Shown here: positions 1-5,400 of the stretch, in pieces | Layout of the letters: every line of letters starts with the position of its first letter | How positions within the stretch are numbered: position 1 is the stretch's first letter | Assembly (NCBI GenBank): GCA_937936695.1 | Contig: CALHCK010000018.1 | Location: 1-7,167, forward strand | From: an uncultured Polaribacter sp. | Lineage (GTDB): Bacteria > Bacteroidota > Bacteroidia > Flavobacteriales > Flavobacteriaceae | DNA length: 7,167 bases | Direction of reading: 5' to 3' | Position numbers and translations under genes: made by a program | The notes under the pieces: model-generated | Database searches by the model: none | Seen by the model: the letters and a program-made list of their open reading frames with translations, nothing else | What the model was told of the DNA's origin: nothing

Positions 1-1
1 A

Positions 2-1669
2 AGAGATTCTAGCAACCAAATATTACAAGTACGTTTAAGTAGAGAAACATTTCCTAATTTAGATGAGCTTGTAAAATTAAAAGCAGAAACTGTTATAATG
101 GTTACAGGTGTTGTAGTACAAAGAAATGAAAGCGATTACAACGCAGGTTTAAGAACTGGTAAAATAGAGTTAGAAACGGCTTCTTTAGAAATTTTAAATT
201 TATCTAAAACATTACCTTTCGAGATAAAAAGAGCTATGAAGTCTAATGAAAACGTTCGTTTTCAGTATAAATTTTTAGACCATAGAAATGATGAGGTTCG
301 TAAGGCAATTGTTAACAGACATAGAGTAATTAAGTTATTAAGAGATATCTTAGATGAAGAAGAGTTTTTAGAAATAGAAACTCCAATTTTAACGGCTGGT
401 ACAGACGAAGGAGCAAGAGAATTTATTGTGCCAACCAGAAAACAATCGGGTTCTTTTTATACATTACCACAAGCACCACAACAGTTTAAGCAAATGTTAA
501 TGGTGGGTGGTTTCGAAAAATATTTTCAAATAGCACGTTGTTTTAGAGATGAAGATTCTCGTGGAGACCGTCAACCAGAGTTTACACAATTAGATATTGA
601 AATGGCATATGCAAGTATGCAGCAAATTATAGATTTAAACACTAAAATGTTTAATGAAGTAGTTAAAAAAATCTATGGTAAAAAATGGATTTTACATCCT
701 TTTGAAGTTATTACTTACAAAGATGCCATGGATAAATATGGTTGTGATAGACCAGATTTACGTTACGGTTTGCAAATGCAAGACATTACAGAAATTGTAA
801 AAGATACCACATTCCAGGTGTTTAGTAAGCCAATTGAAGATGGAGGTATTGTAAAATGTATTAAAGTTTCTGCAAAAGAGCAAGGAAACAAACGTATGTC
901 TAAAGGGCAAATAGAAAGCTTAACTAGTATTGCGCAACAAAACGGACTAGGTGGTTTGGCTTATATTTTTGTAAATGAAAACGATTTACAATCTCCTATT
1001 ATTAAGTTTTTAGGAGAAGAAATAGCAGCAAATATTATTGCAGCTACAGATGCTAAGGTAGGAGATGTTGTATTTTTCTCTGCGGCAGACTATGCTACAG
1101 CTAATAAAGCTTTAGATGCAGTTCGTCAAGAAATGGGGCGTATTTTAAAGTTAATAAATCCTAAAGAATTAAGACCTGCATGGGTGGTAGATTTTCCAAT
1201 GTTTGAAAAAACAGACGAAGGTAGATGGACCTTTACACACAACCCTTTTTCTATGCCTGCTATTTACGATTTAGACAAGCATATGAATGGAGAAGGTGAA
1301 GAAATTGGAGAAATTATAGCGCAACAATACGATTTAATTTTAAACGGTTACGAAATCGGAGGTGGATCTGTGCGTGCACATAAAGCAGAAATCTTAGAAG
1401 CAACCTATAAAAACATGGGTTACAACAAAGAAGAAATGATGAAAAGTGTAGGTACTATGTATAAAGCATTTCAATACGGAGCGCCACCACACGGAGGTAT
1501 TGCTTGGGGTGTAGATAGATTAATGATGATTTTAGAAAAGAAAGCCTCTATTAGAGAAGTAATGGCGTTCCCTAAAACAGGAACCTCAGAAGATTTATTA
1601 TTTAACGCACCTTCTATTTTATCAGATAAAAAAGTAGAAGAAATGAATGTTAAAATAATAAGAAAATAA
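2..1669 (+). CDS. aspS: Aspartyl-tRNA synthetase (bacterial type), 5' end outside the window
   Basis: Cytoplasmic class II synthetase that charges tRNA(Asp) with aspartate. The reading frame is open from base 2 (RDSSNQILQV...), so the ATG at 98 is internal; 555 residues are visible, against about 580-590 for the bacterial family, so roughly 30-40 N-terminal residues are missing. Counting from the first visible residue: end of the OB-fold anticodon-binding domain to about 75; class II motif 1 near 122-130 (FLEIETPIL); motif 2 at 181-200 (FRDED...QPEFTQLDIE); the bacterial GAD insertion domain at about 290-385; motif 3 at 498-507 (GGIAWGVDRL) with its ATP-binding Arg. All catalytic motifs are intact. 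The motif 2 loop (DSRGDRQPEF) and the C-terminal tail differ from the usual flavobacterial enzyme as I recall it. The last 18 codons are duplicated at 3446-3502. A terminator follows at 1700. Identification is secure; xenologous origin is inference. Confidence 0.96.
   Translation, partial: RDSSNQILQVRLSRETFPNLDELVKLKAETVIMVTGVVVQRNESDYNAGLRTGKIELETASLEILNLSKTLPFEIKRAMKSNENVRFQYKFLDHRNDEVRKAIVNRHRVIKLLRDILDEEEFLEIETPILTAGTDEGAREFIVPTRKQSGSFYTLPQAPQQFKQMLMVGGFEKYFQIARCFRDEDSRGDRQPEFTQLDIEMAYASMQQIIDLNTKMFNEVVKKIYGKKWILHPFEVITYKDAMDKYGCDRPDLRYGLQMQDITEIVKDTTFQVFSKPIEDGGIVKCIKVSAKEQGNKRMSKGQIESLTSIAQQNGLGGLAYIFVNENDLQSPIIKFLGEEIAANIIAATDAKVGDVVFFSAADYATANKALDAVRQEMGRILKLINPKELRPAWVVDFPMFEKTDEGRWTFTHNPFSMPAIYDLDKHMNGEGEEIGEIIAQQYDLILNGYEIGGGSVRAHKAEILEATYKNMGYNKEEMMKSVGTMYKAFQYGAPPHGGIAWGVDRLMMILEKKASIREVMAFPKTGTSEDLLFNAPSILSDKKVEEMNVKIIRK
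1613..1669 (+). repeat. Direct repeat copy 1: 3' end of aspS including its stop
   Basis: These 57 bases encode the last 18 residues of AspRS (SILSDKKVEEMNVKIIRK) plus TAA. They match 3446-3502 at 55 of 57 positions. The differences are T1627/C3460 and A1642/G3475, both in third codon positions and both synonymous (Asp GAT/GAC, Glu GAA/GAG). Similarity stops at once on both sides (T1612 versus A3445; C1670 versus T3503). By position this would be the left end (attL-like) of whatever lies between the repeats. Confidence 0.95.
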
Positions 1670-1699
1670 CATTTCAAATGTTACTTTATCAAAATGTAT

Positions 1700-1750
1700 T
1701 CACAAAGGTTCTAAAACTTAAACTTTTACAACCTTTGTGATTTTTTTGTT
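1700..1750 (+). terminator. Rho-independent terminator of aspS
   Basis: An 11-bp perfect stem pairs TCACAAAGGTT (1700-1710) with AACCTTTGTGA (1730-1740). An inner stem TAAAA/TTTTA (1712-1716 with 1724-1728) shortens the loop to 7 bases. Seven T residues follow directly (1741-1747). It starts 31 bases after the aspS stop and points the same way, so it should end the aspS transcript. The trailer behind the second aspS tail (3503 on) is unrelated. Confidence 0.85.
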
Positions 1751-1773
1751 TAATGTTGATTGAAAGGTTAATT

Positions 1774-1863
1774 ATGAAGTTTAAAATAGATAAAGAATTA
1801 GGGTATAAACTTGTCATTATTCTTATTAAAAATATACATATTCCTTTAGAATCGCATATTTGA
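1774..1863 (+). CDS. Possible 29-residue ORF between two terminators
   Basis: ATG at 1774 opens a 29-codon frame (MKFKIDKELGYK..., ending PLESHI) that stops at TGA 1861-1863. GAAAGG lies about 6 bases upstream (1762-1767), which could serve as a ribosome site although this lineage rarely depends on one. The frame begins 24 bases after the aspS terminator and its stop codon lies in the left arm of the next terminator. Residues 13-18 (LVIILI) are hydrophobic, too short for a clear membrane helix. I do not recognise it. It could be a small gene, the tail of a deleted gene, or chance in AT-rich DNA. Confidence 0.25.
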   Translation: MKFKIDKELGYKLVIILIKNIHIPLESHI

Positions 1864-1907
1864 AAAATATAAATAATATTTTTCAAATATGCGATTTTTT
1901 ATTTTTG
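1850..1907 (+). terminator. Strong terminator with a 21-bp perfect stem
   Basis: Bases 1850-1870 are perfectly complementary to 1876-1896 (core AATCGCATATTTG / CAAATATGCGATT) with a 5-base AAATA loop. The right arm runs into TTTTATTTTT (1897-1906). No U tract lies on the other side, so it works on + strand transcripts. It follows the aspS terminator by only 100 bases, so either a transcript starts between the two or this marks the end of a gene that has been lost. It also shields the downstream gene pair from read-through. Confidence 0.85.
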
Positions 1908-1939
1908 GTACTGGTGTGTATTGAGAGTATTAATATTTG
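1905..1939 (+). promoter_or_regulatory. Tentative promoter for the 2024-3470 gene pair
   Basis: TAATATTTG at 1931-1939 resembles the Bacteroidota -7 element TAnnTTTG with one extra base. A TTG at 1905-1907 lies 23 bases upstream, near the expected -33 position. It is the best candidate between the strong terminator and the start at 2024 and would give an untranslated leader of about 80 bases. Such matches are frequent in AT-rich DNA, so this is weak. Confidence 0.3.
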
Positions 1940-2023
1940 TTAAAATTTAGTTAAAACTAGGGTAAAAGGTTAATTTTTAAGTTTATCCTGGATAAAGCAA
2001 TTTATTAATTTTAAATAAATATT

Positions 2024-2968
2024 ATGAATAATTATCCGATTTTTTACATCATTAATGGTCAGTATTATGAAAATTCTGATTTAGATTTTAGAAAACTAAA
2101 AAAAGTTACATTTATTTTTGAAAATGATAATTCTAAATCATTAAGATATAGGGCTTTAAAAAAGTTTAACGAAATTAAAAACACTATTCTAATAAAAAAT
2201 GAAGCATCAGCGCCAACATATAAGGTAATAAATAATGTAGGAAAAAATACTTGTATAGATGCAATTGAAAATGTGTTGTTTTATACAGACAAAATAGAAC
2301 TGAGCCTAGCACTTACTTTGTCTTACGGAATCAAAGAATCTTCAGGAATTTATAGTTCACTAGATTCAAATGATTACCCTTATAATAAAAATCTGTATCC
2401 AATTTCTGCAATTGGTAGGTCATTACATCATATAGAAAATACTTTAAAGATCAATTTGATTTTAGAAAAACAGTTATATAAAACATATAAACAAGAGTTT
2501 CCTAAGTATGATAAAATAAAAAATTTCATAAATGTTGATATCTTAAAAGATTATATCCTTTCTAATCCTCATGGAGTTCAGGAGATAGGAATTCTATGTA
2601 ATACTTTAAAAGATGAGTTTGTAGAAATTTTTTCTACAGATCAATTTTATAGTTATTTAATTCCTAAAATACCAGAAGTAAACCAAGAAGCAACTTTTTT
2701 AGAATTATATAAATATAATTTTAATAAAAGCAGAGTTCAAAAAGCATCTGTTTTTAGGGAAGAATTAAATAAATTTAGAGCTTTTTATAAAATATTATAT
2801 GGGAATGATGCAAATTTTAACCTTTCGGATACTTCTCATGTGTCAAGAAATTTAAGAAAAAGGACTTTAGAGCCTTTTTTTACACAAAATCAACTTTCTA
2901 TTTATGATGAAATGAAAGAGTTGAATAATCAATACAGTAAAGATTTTGTGAAGGAAAAAAATATATGA
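2024..2968 (+). CDS. Hypothetical protein, 314 residues, unrecognised family
   Basis: I do not recognise this protein. It is soluble-looking, rich in Lys, Asn, Tyr and Phe, with no signal peptide, membrane segment or known catalytic motif. The N-terminus carries a pattern IFY-x3-G-x2-Y-x-NSD (residues 6-19) shared with the next gene, and the two align collinearly to NLILE (144-148). The C-terminal half (about 155-314) has no counterpart in the window; residues 225-260 and 290-314 look helical and charged, with a basic patch RNLRKR at 275-280. The start follows an AT-rich stretch, and no earlier in-frame ATG lies close upstream. Base composition is very AT-rich: 12 G+C of 60 at 2041-2100 and 11 of 60 at 2461-2520, against 22 of 60 at 541-600 in aspS. 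That and the flanking aspS repeats suggest acquired DNA. It forms a unit with the next ORF. Function unknown. Confidence 0.8.
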   Translation: MNNYPIFYIINGQYYENSDLDFRKLKKVTFIFENDNSKSLRYRALKKFNEIKNTILIKNEASAPTYKVINNVGKNTCIDAIENVLFYTDKIELSLALTLSYGIKESSGIYSSLDSNDYPYNKNLYPISAIGRSLHHIENTLKINLILEKQLYKTYKQEFPKYDKIKNFINVDILKDYILSNPHGVQEIGILCNTLKDEFVEIFSTDQFYSYLIPKIPEVNQEATFLELYKYNFNKSRVQKASVFREELNKFRAFYKILYGNDANFNLSDTSHVSRNLRKRTLEPFFTQNQLSIYDEMKELNNQYSKDFVKEKNI

Positions 2969-2997
2969 AATTTACTAAAAAAATCTTATTAAGATGA
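2965..2997 (+). other. Ten-codon bridging ORF with ATGA overlaps at both ends
   Basis: The stop of the 314-residue gene overlaps an ATG (ATGA, 2965-2968). That ATG opens a 10-codon frame (MKFTKKILLR), whose own TGA overlaps the ATG of the next gene (ATGA, 2994-2997). The peptide itself is unlikely to matter. The chain of two stop-start overlaps would let a ribosome terminate, restart and reach the next gene, giving translational coupling over a 25-base gap. It may be chance. Confidence 0.35.
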
Positions 2998-3470
2998 TTT
3001 GTAAACCGGAGATATTTTATAAACTAGATGGTTTTTTATATAGAAATTCAGATTTTAATGAAGATGATCTTATAATAATAAACGAAGAATTTAGAGAAAG
3101 TGATATAAATAAATCAAGAGAAAAAACATTTCAATTTTATTACAGTCTTTTAGATGTTTTATTACAGGGTATTGGACTTAAATTTATAAATGAAAAACAA
3201 GCTGAAAAAGATTTAAGTAGCTTTTATAAATCAGGGGTAGTAGAACAACATTCTAAGTTGTCTTATGTTATGCTTAATAACGATATTGATAAGATAATTA
3301 CAATTTCCTTTTGCTCAATAAAAACAATACCATATGTTACAAAAACAGGGTTGAAAATTTATGATGATGAAAAAATTATTCATGCTTTTGGTTATCAATC
3401 AAAGTTGCTTGAATCAAATGTAAAACAAAATTTAATTCTTGAAAATCTATTTTATCAGACAAAAAAGTAG
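2994..3470 (+). CDS. Truncated paralogue of the preceding hypothetical protein (158 residues)
   Basis: The sequence aligns with the N-terminal half of the 314-residue neighbour: PEIFYKLDGFLYRNSDF (5-21) against YPIFYIINGQYYENSDL (4-20), then a Ser-Arg-rich helix-like stretch, and NLILE at 146-150 against NLILE at 144-148. Identity between these landmarks is low, so the duplication is old or the pair diverged before arriving here. The protein stops eight residues after NLILE because its frame enters the duplicated aspS tail (from 3446) in a different register and meets TAG at 3468-3470. The C-terminal half present in the neighbour is therefore missing. It may still be made as a short form or be a decaying fragment. 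No catalytic motif or membrane segment is seen; function is unknown. It is as AT-rich as its neighbour. Confidence 0.65.
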   Translation: MICKPEIFYKLDGFLYRNSDFNEDDLIIINEEFRESDINKSREKTFQFYYSLLDVLLQGIGLKFINEKQAEKDLSSFYKSGVVEQHSKLSYVMLNNDIDKIITISFCSIKTIPYVTKTGLKIYDDEKIIHAFGYQSKLLESNVKQNLILENLFYQTKK

Positions 3471-3502
3471 AAGAGATGAATGTTAAAATAATAAGAAAAT
3501 AA
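3446..3502 (+). pseudogene. aspS: Direct repeat copy 2: detached 3' end of aspS
   Basis: This segment is the last 18 codons and TAA of aspS without the rest of the gene, 55 of 57 bases identical to 1613-1669, with two synonymous changes only. It has no start and cannot be an independent gene; its first 25 bases double as the out-of-frame end of the 158-residue ORF. Synonymous-only differences suggest the two tails diverged as parts of functional aspS genes in different lineages. This could be the original chromosomal gene end, displaced by an insertion that carried its own tail (attR-like). Confidence 0.93.
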
Positions 3503-3509
3503 TAGAAAT

Positions 3510-3551
3510 AAACTCTGTAAATAAAAACAATAACATTTGTTTACAGGGTTT
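3510..3551 (+). terminator. Hairpin behind the detached aspS tail, possibly the original aspS terminator
   Basis: AAACTCTGTAAA (3510-3521) pairs with TTTACAGGGTTT (3540-3551) with one G-U pair. The stem extends inward by about four more pairs (3522-3525 with 3536-3539), leaving a loop of about 10 bases. It begins 8 bases after the TAA of the second aspS tail. The sequence after it (GCTTTAATAA) is only weakly U-rich, so termination may be inefficient. By position it would be the terminator aspS had before the module arrived; it now separates the truncated ORF from the trp promoter. Confidence 0.6.
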
Positions 3552-3606
3552 GCTTTAATAAATACATTAAAATTAACTTTTTACCTTAAATAATTTAAAA
3601 GAAAGG

Positions 3607-3637
3607 TTGGTAAAGTAAAAAATGTGTATTATTTTTG
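3607..3637 (+). promoter_or_regulatory. Promoter of the trp operon (Bacteroidota type)
   Basis: TATTTTTG at 3630-3637 fits the -7 consensus TAnnTTTG exactly, and TTG at 3607-3609 lies 20 bases upstream, within the usual spacing. Transcription would start around 3642-3645, only a few bases before the leader ATG at 3648. The placement upstream of a leader peptide and attenuator supports it. No TrpR-like operator is evident. Confidence 0.65.
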
Positions 3638-3647
3638 TAACTCAATT

Positions 3648-3695
3648 ATGAAGAATAATTTTAAAAATACAAGTTGGTGGAACTCTCTTATCTAA
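3648..3695 (+). CDS. trpL: trp leader peptide, 15 residues, with tandem Trp codons
   Basis: The frame reads MKNNFKNTSWWNSLI and stops at TAA. Adjacent TGG codons at 3675-3680 are the sensor: when charged tRNA(Trp) is short, the ribosome stalls there. Two Trp codons in a row in a 15-codon frame, located between a promoter and a terminator just upstream of trpE, are the hallmark of ribosome-mediated attenuation. The Trp codons lie directly before the 1:2 hairpin (3683-3703), so a stalled ribosome would mask segment 1, while one that reaches the stop covers segment 2. No Shine-Dalgarno sequence is seen, and with the predicted start site the 5' untranslated part is only a few bases, so the peptide may be read as a leaderless message. 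Confidence 0.88.
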   Translation: MKNNFKNTSWWNSLI

Positions 3696-3772
3696 TAAGT
3701 GAGAAAAAACCTAATTTATGTATTTAAAAATAATATAACACAAAGGCTTATCTCACGATAAGCCTTTTCGCT
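3683..3772 (+). promoter_or_regulatory. trp attenuator: alternative antiterminator and terminator structures
   Basis: Four segments alternate CTTAT (3687-3691), ATAAG (3695-3699), CTTAT (3747-3751), ATAAG (3758-3762). Segments 1:2 form a hairpin from 3683 to 3703 (CTC-x-CTTAT / ATAAG-x-GAG, 3-base loop). Segments 3:4 form the terminator: AAAGGCTTATC (3742-3752) with GATAAGCCTTT (3757-3767), 11 perfect pairs, TCAC loop, then TTCGCTT. The alternative 2:3 structure pairs GTGAGA (3699-3704) with TCTCAC (3751-3756), supported further in by CCT (3710-3712) with AGG (3744-3746), and would break the terminator. With scarce tryptophan the stalled ribosome blocks segment 1 and 2:3 forms, allowing read-through into trpE. 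The pairings are seen in the sequence; the regulatory logic follows the known trp attenuation mechanism. Nothing else is evident in 3773-3874. Confidence 0.85.
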
Positions 3773-3874
3773 TATAAAAAAATCATAGTTTTAGTAAATA
3801 AAAAGTATCTCCGAGAGTAGTTTATTATTGTTTTTTAGTAAAACATAAAATAAAGCTCTAACAGACAAAATAAA

Positions 3875-5266
3875 ATGAAAAAAATACAATTTAAAACAGC
3901 ACATACAACTAAAATTGCAGACACAATTACACCTGTAGGGCTGTACTTACGTTTTAGAGATAAATATGCAAATACATTACTTTTAGAAAGCTCAGATTAT
4001 CATAGCAAAGAAGAAAGTTTTTCTTTTATAGCCATAGAACCTGTAGTTTCTATAAAAGCAGAAAACAATCATTTAAGTTTTTCGCATAAAGATGTAGAGT
4101 TAGAAAATCAAAAAATAGACAAAAATTTTAACACACTTTTTCAGCAATACAGCAATGCTATTTCATTAGATTGCCCACCTGCTTTAAAATCGTTTAATGG
4201 TTTGTACGGATATACTACTTATGATTCTGTTCAATATTTTGAAAACATTAAATTAGATGTAAAAGAAGCACCCTCAGCAATTCCTTTACTACAATACAGT
4301 TTCTATAGATTCATTATTGCCATCAATCATTTTAATGATGAAATGACGTTAATAGAAAATATAGAAGAAGGTTCAGAATCTCGCATCAACGAAATTCAAA
4401 CCATTATAGATGCCCAAGCATTTAACACTCAAAAATTTTCTATAGTTGCAGAAGAAACCTCTAATGTAACCGGAGAAGAATTTATAGAATATGTCAGAAA
4501 AGCAAAATCTCATTGTAAAAGAGGAGACGTTTTTCAGTTAGTATTGTCAAGACAATTTCAACAAAAATTTAAAGGAGACGAGTTTAATGTATACAGAGCC
4601 TTACGTTCTATAAACCCATCACCATATTTATTTTATTTTGATTATGGATCTTTTAAATTAATGGGATCATCACCAGAAGCACAAATAAAAATATCCGAAG
4701 GTAAAGCCATCATAAACCCAATTGCAGGTACTTTTAGAAGAACTGGTAATATGGCAGAAGACATTAAGTTGGGTAAAAAATTATCTGCCGACAAAAAAGA
4801 AACAGCAGAGCACGTAATGCTGGTAGATTTAGCCAGAAACGATTTAAGCAAACACGCAGACAATGTAACTGTAGATGTGTTTAAAGAAGTACAATACTTT
4901 AGCCACGTAATACACTTGGTGTCTACCGTATCAGGTCAATTAAAAGGAAATCCAATAGAAATTGTTGGCGATACTTTTCCGGCAGGTACACTATGCGGAG
5001 CCCCAAAATACAAAGCAATGCAGTTAATAGATAGTTACGAAAATCAATCAAGAGGTTTTTACGGAGGTGCCGTAGGAATCATAGGATTAGACGGTTCTGT
5101 AAATCTAGCCATTGCCATTAGGTCTTTTGTTAGTAAAAATAAAACCCTGTATTACCAAGCAGGCGCCGGAATTGTAATACACTCCGACGAAGAAAAAGAA
5201 TTACAAGAAGTAAATAATAAATTAGCAGCGTTAAAAAAAGCGTTGATTTTGGCAGAGAAAATTTAG
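3875..5266 (+). CDS. trpE: Anthranilate synthase component I
   Basis: Large subunit of anthranilate synthase, which converts chorismate to anthranilate and pyruvate using ammonia supplied by TrpG: the first committed step of tryptophan synthesis. The 463 residues are typical for the shorter TrpE forms. The N-terminal domain carries LLESS at 36-40, the conserved tryptophan feedback site. The chorismate-binding domain follows from about 197: SSPEAQ (265-270), PIAGT (282-286), DLARND (318-323), catalytic His about 347 in HVIHLVS, AGTLCGAPK (370-378), and the metal-binding glutamates in EKELQEVNNK (about E442 and E445). All key residues are present. PIAGT together with the adjacent trpG and the Trp leader argues for TrpE rather than PabB or isochorismate synthase. 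The start follows an A-rich stretch (CAAAATAAA). The stop codon overlaps the first bases of a palindromic repeat. Confidence 0.97.
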   Translation: MKKIQFKTAHTTKIADTITPVGLYLRFRDKYANTLLLESSDYHSKEESFSFIAIEPVVSIKAENNHLSFSHKDVELENQKIDKNFNTLFQQYSNAISLDCPPALKSFNGLYGYTTYDSVQYFENIKLDVKEAPSAIPLLQYSFYRFIIAINHFNDEMTLIENIEEGSESRINEIQTIIDAQAFNTQKFSIVAEETSNVTGEEFIEYVRKAKSHCKRGDVFQLVLSRQFQQKFKGDEFNVYRALRSINPSPYLFYFDYGSFKLMGSSPEAQIKISEGKAIINPIAGTFRRTGNMAEDIKLGKKLSADKKETAEHVMLVDLARNDLSKHADNVTVDVFKEVQYFSHVIHLVSTVSGQLKGNPIEIVGDTFPAGTLCGAPKYKAMQLIDSYENQSRGFYGGAVGIIGLDGSVNLAIAIRSFVSKNKTLYYQAGAGIVIHSDEEKELQEVNNKLAALKKALILAEKI

Positions 5267-5340
5267 GGCGTTTAAACGGGCTTTACACTATATCTTTTTG
5301 TAAAAAAAACAAAAAGGATGCCGTTTCAATCCCTAACGCA
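5263..5340 (+). repeat. Nested palindromic (REP-like) element between trpE and trpG
   Basis: Three nested inverted segments are visible: TTAGGG (5263-5268) with CCCTAA (5331-5336); AAACGGgC (5274-5281) with GCCGTTT (5320-5326), with one bulged G; and CTTTTTGT (5294-5301) with ACAAAAAG (5309-5316), with a 7-A loop. The ends GGGCGTTT and AATCCCTAACGC with an ATCTTTTT / AAAAAGGAT core resemble a dispersed intergenic repeat I recall from many Flavobacteriia genomes; this is memory, not a search. It is not followed by a U tract, so it is not a plain terminator. It may stabilise the trpE message or temper read-through to trpG. Its left end overlaps the trpE stop TAG. Confidence 0.6.
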
Positions 5341-5400
5341 TAAAGCAAGCTCAAATTTCAGTCAAAAAAAATAACGATTATTAGCATACACAACAAAATA

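Noticed and set aside
1471..1886. Reverse-strand open frames over the aspS 3' end and the following intergenic region
   Set aside because: The first is the antisense of aspS. The second is low-complexity, runs across both terminators and has no recognisable start context.
1670..3502. Integrase, transposase, IS terminal repeats or toxin-antitoxin genes in the module
   Set aside because: No tyrosine or serine recombinase or DDE motif is visible in any frame I read, and no short target-site duplication other than the 57-base aspS tail. Neither protein matches a toxin or antitoxin family I know.
1958..3588. Inverted 18-mers: 1958-1975 (TAGGGTAAAAGGTTAATT) against the reverse complement of 3571-3588, 16 of 18 matching
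   Set aside because: They do not coincide with the aspS repeat boundaries, since the right copy lies outside the bracketed module. A match of this size is possible by chance in such AT-rich sequence.
3622..3648. Alternative leader frame from ATG 3622 (MCIIFVTQL)
   Set aside because: It overlaps the predicted -7 promoter element and has no Trp codons. The frame from 3648 explains the attenuator.
4642..4863. Reverse-strand open frame inside trpE
   Set aside because: It is antisense to the conserved chorismate-binding domain, which fully explains the sequence.
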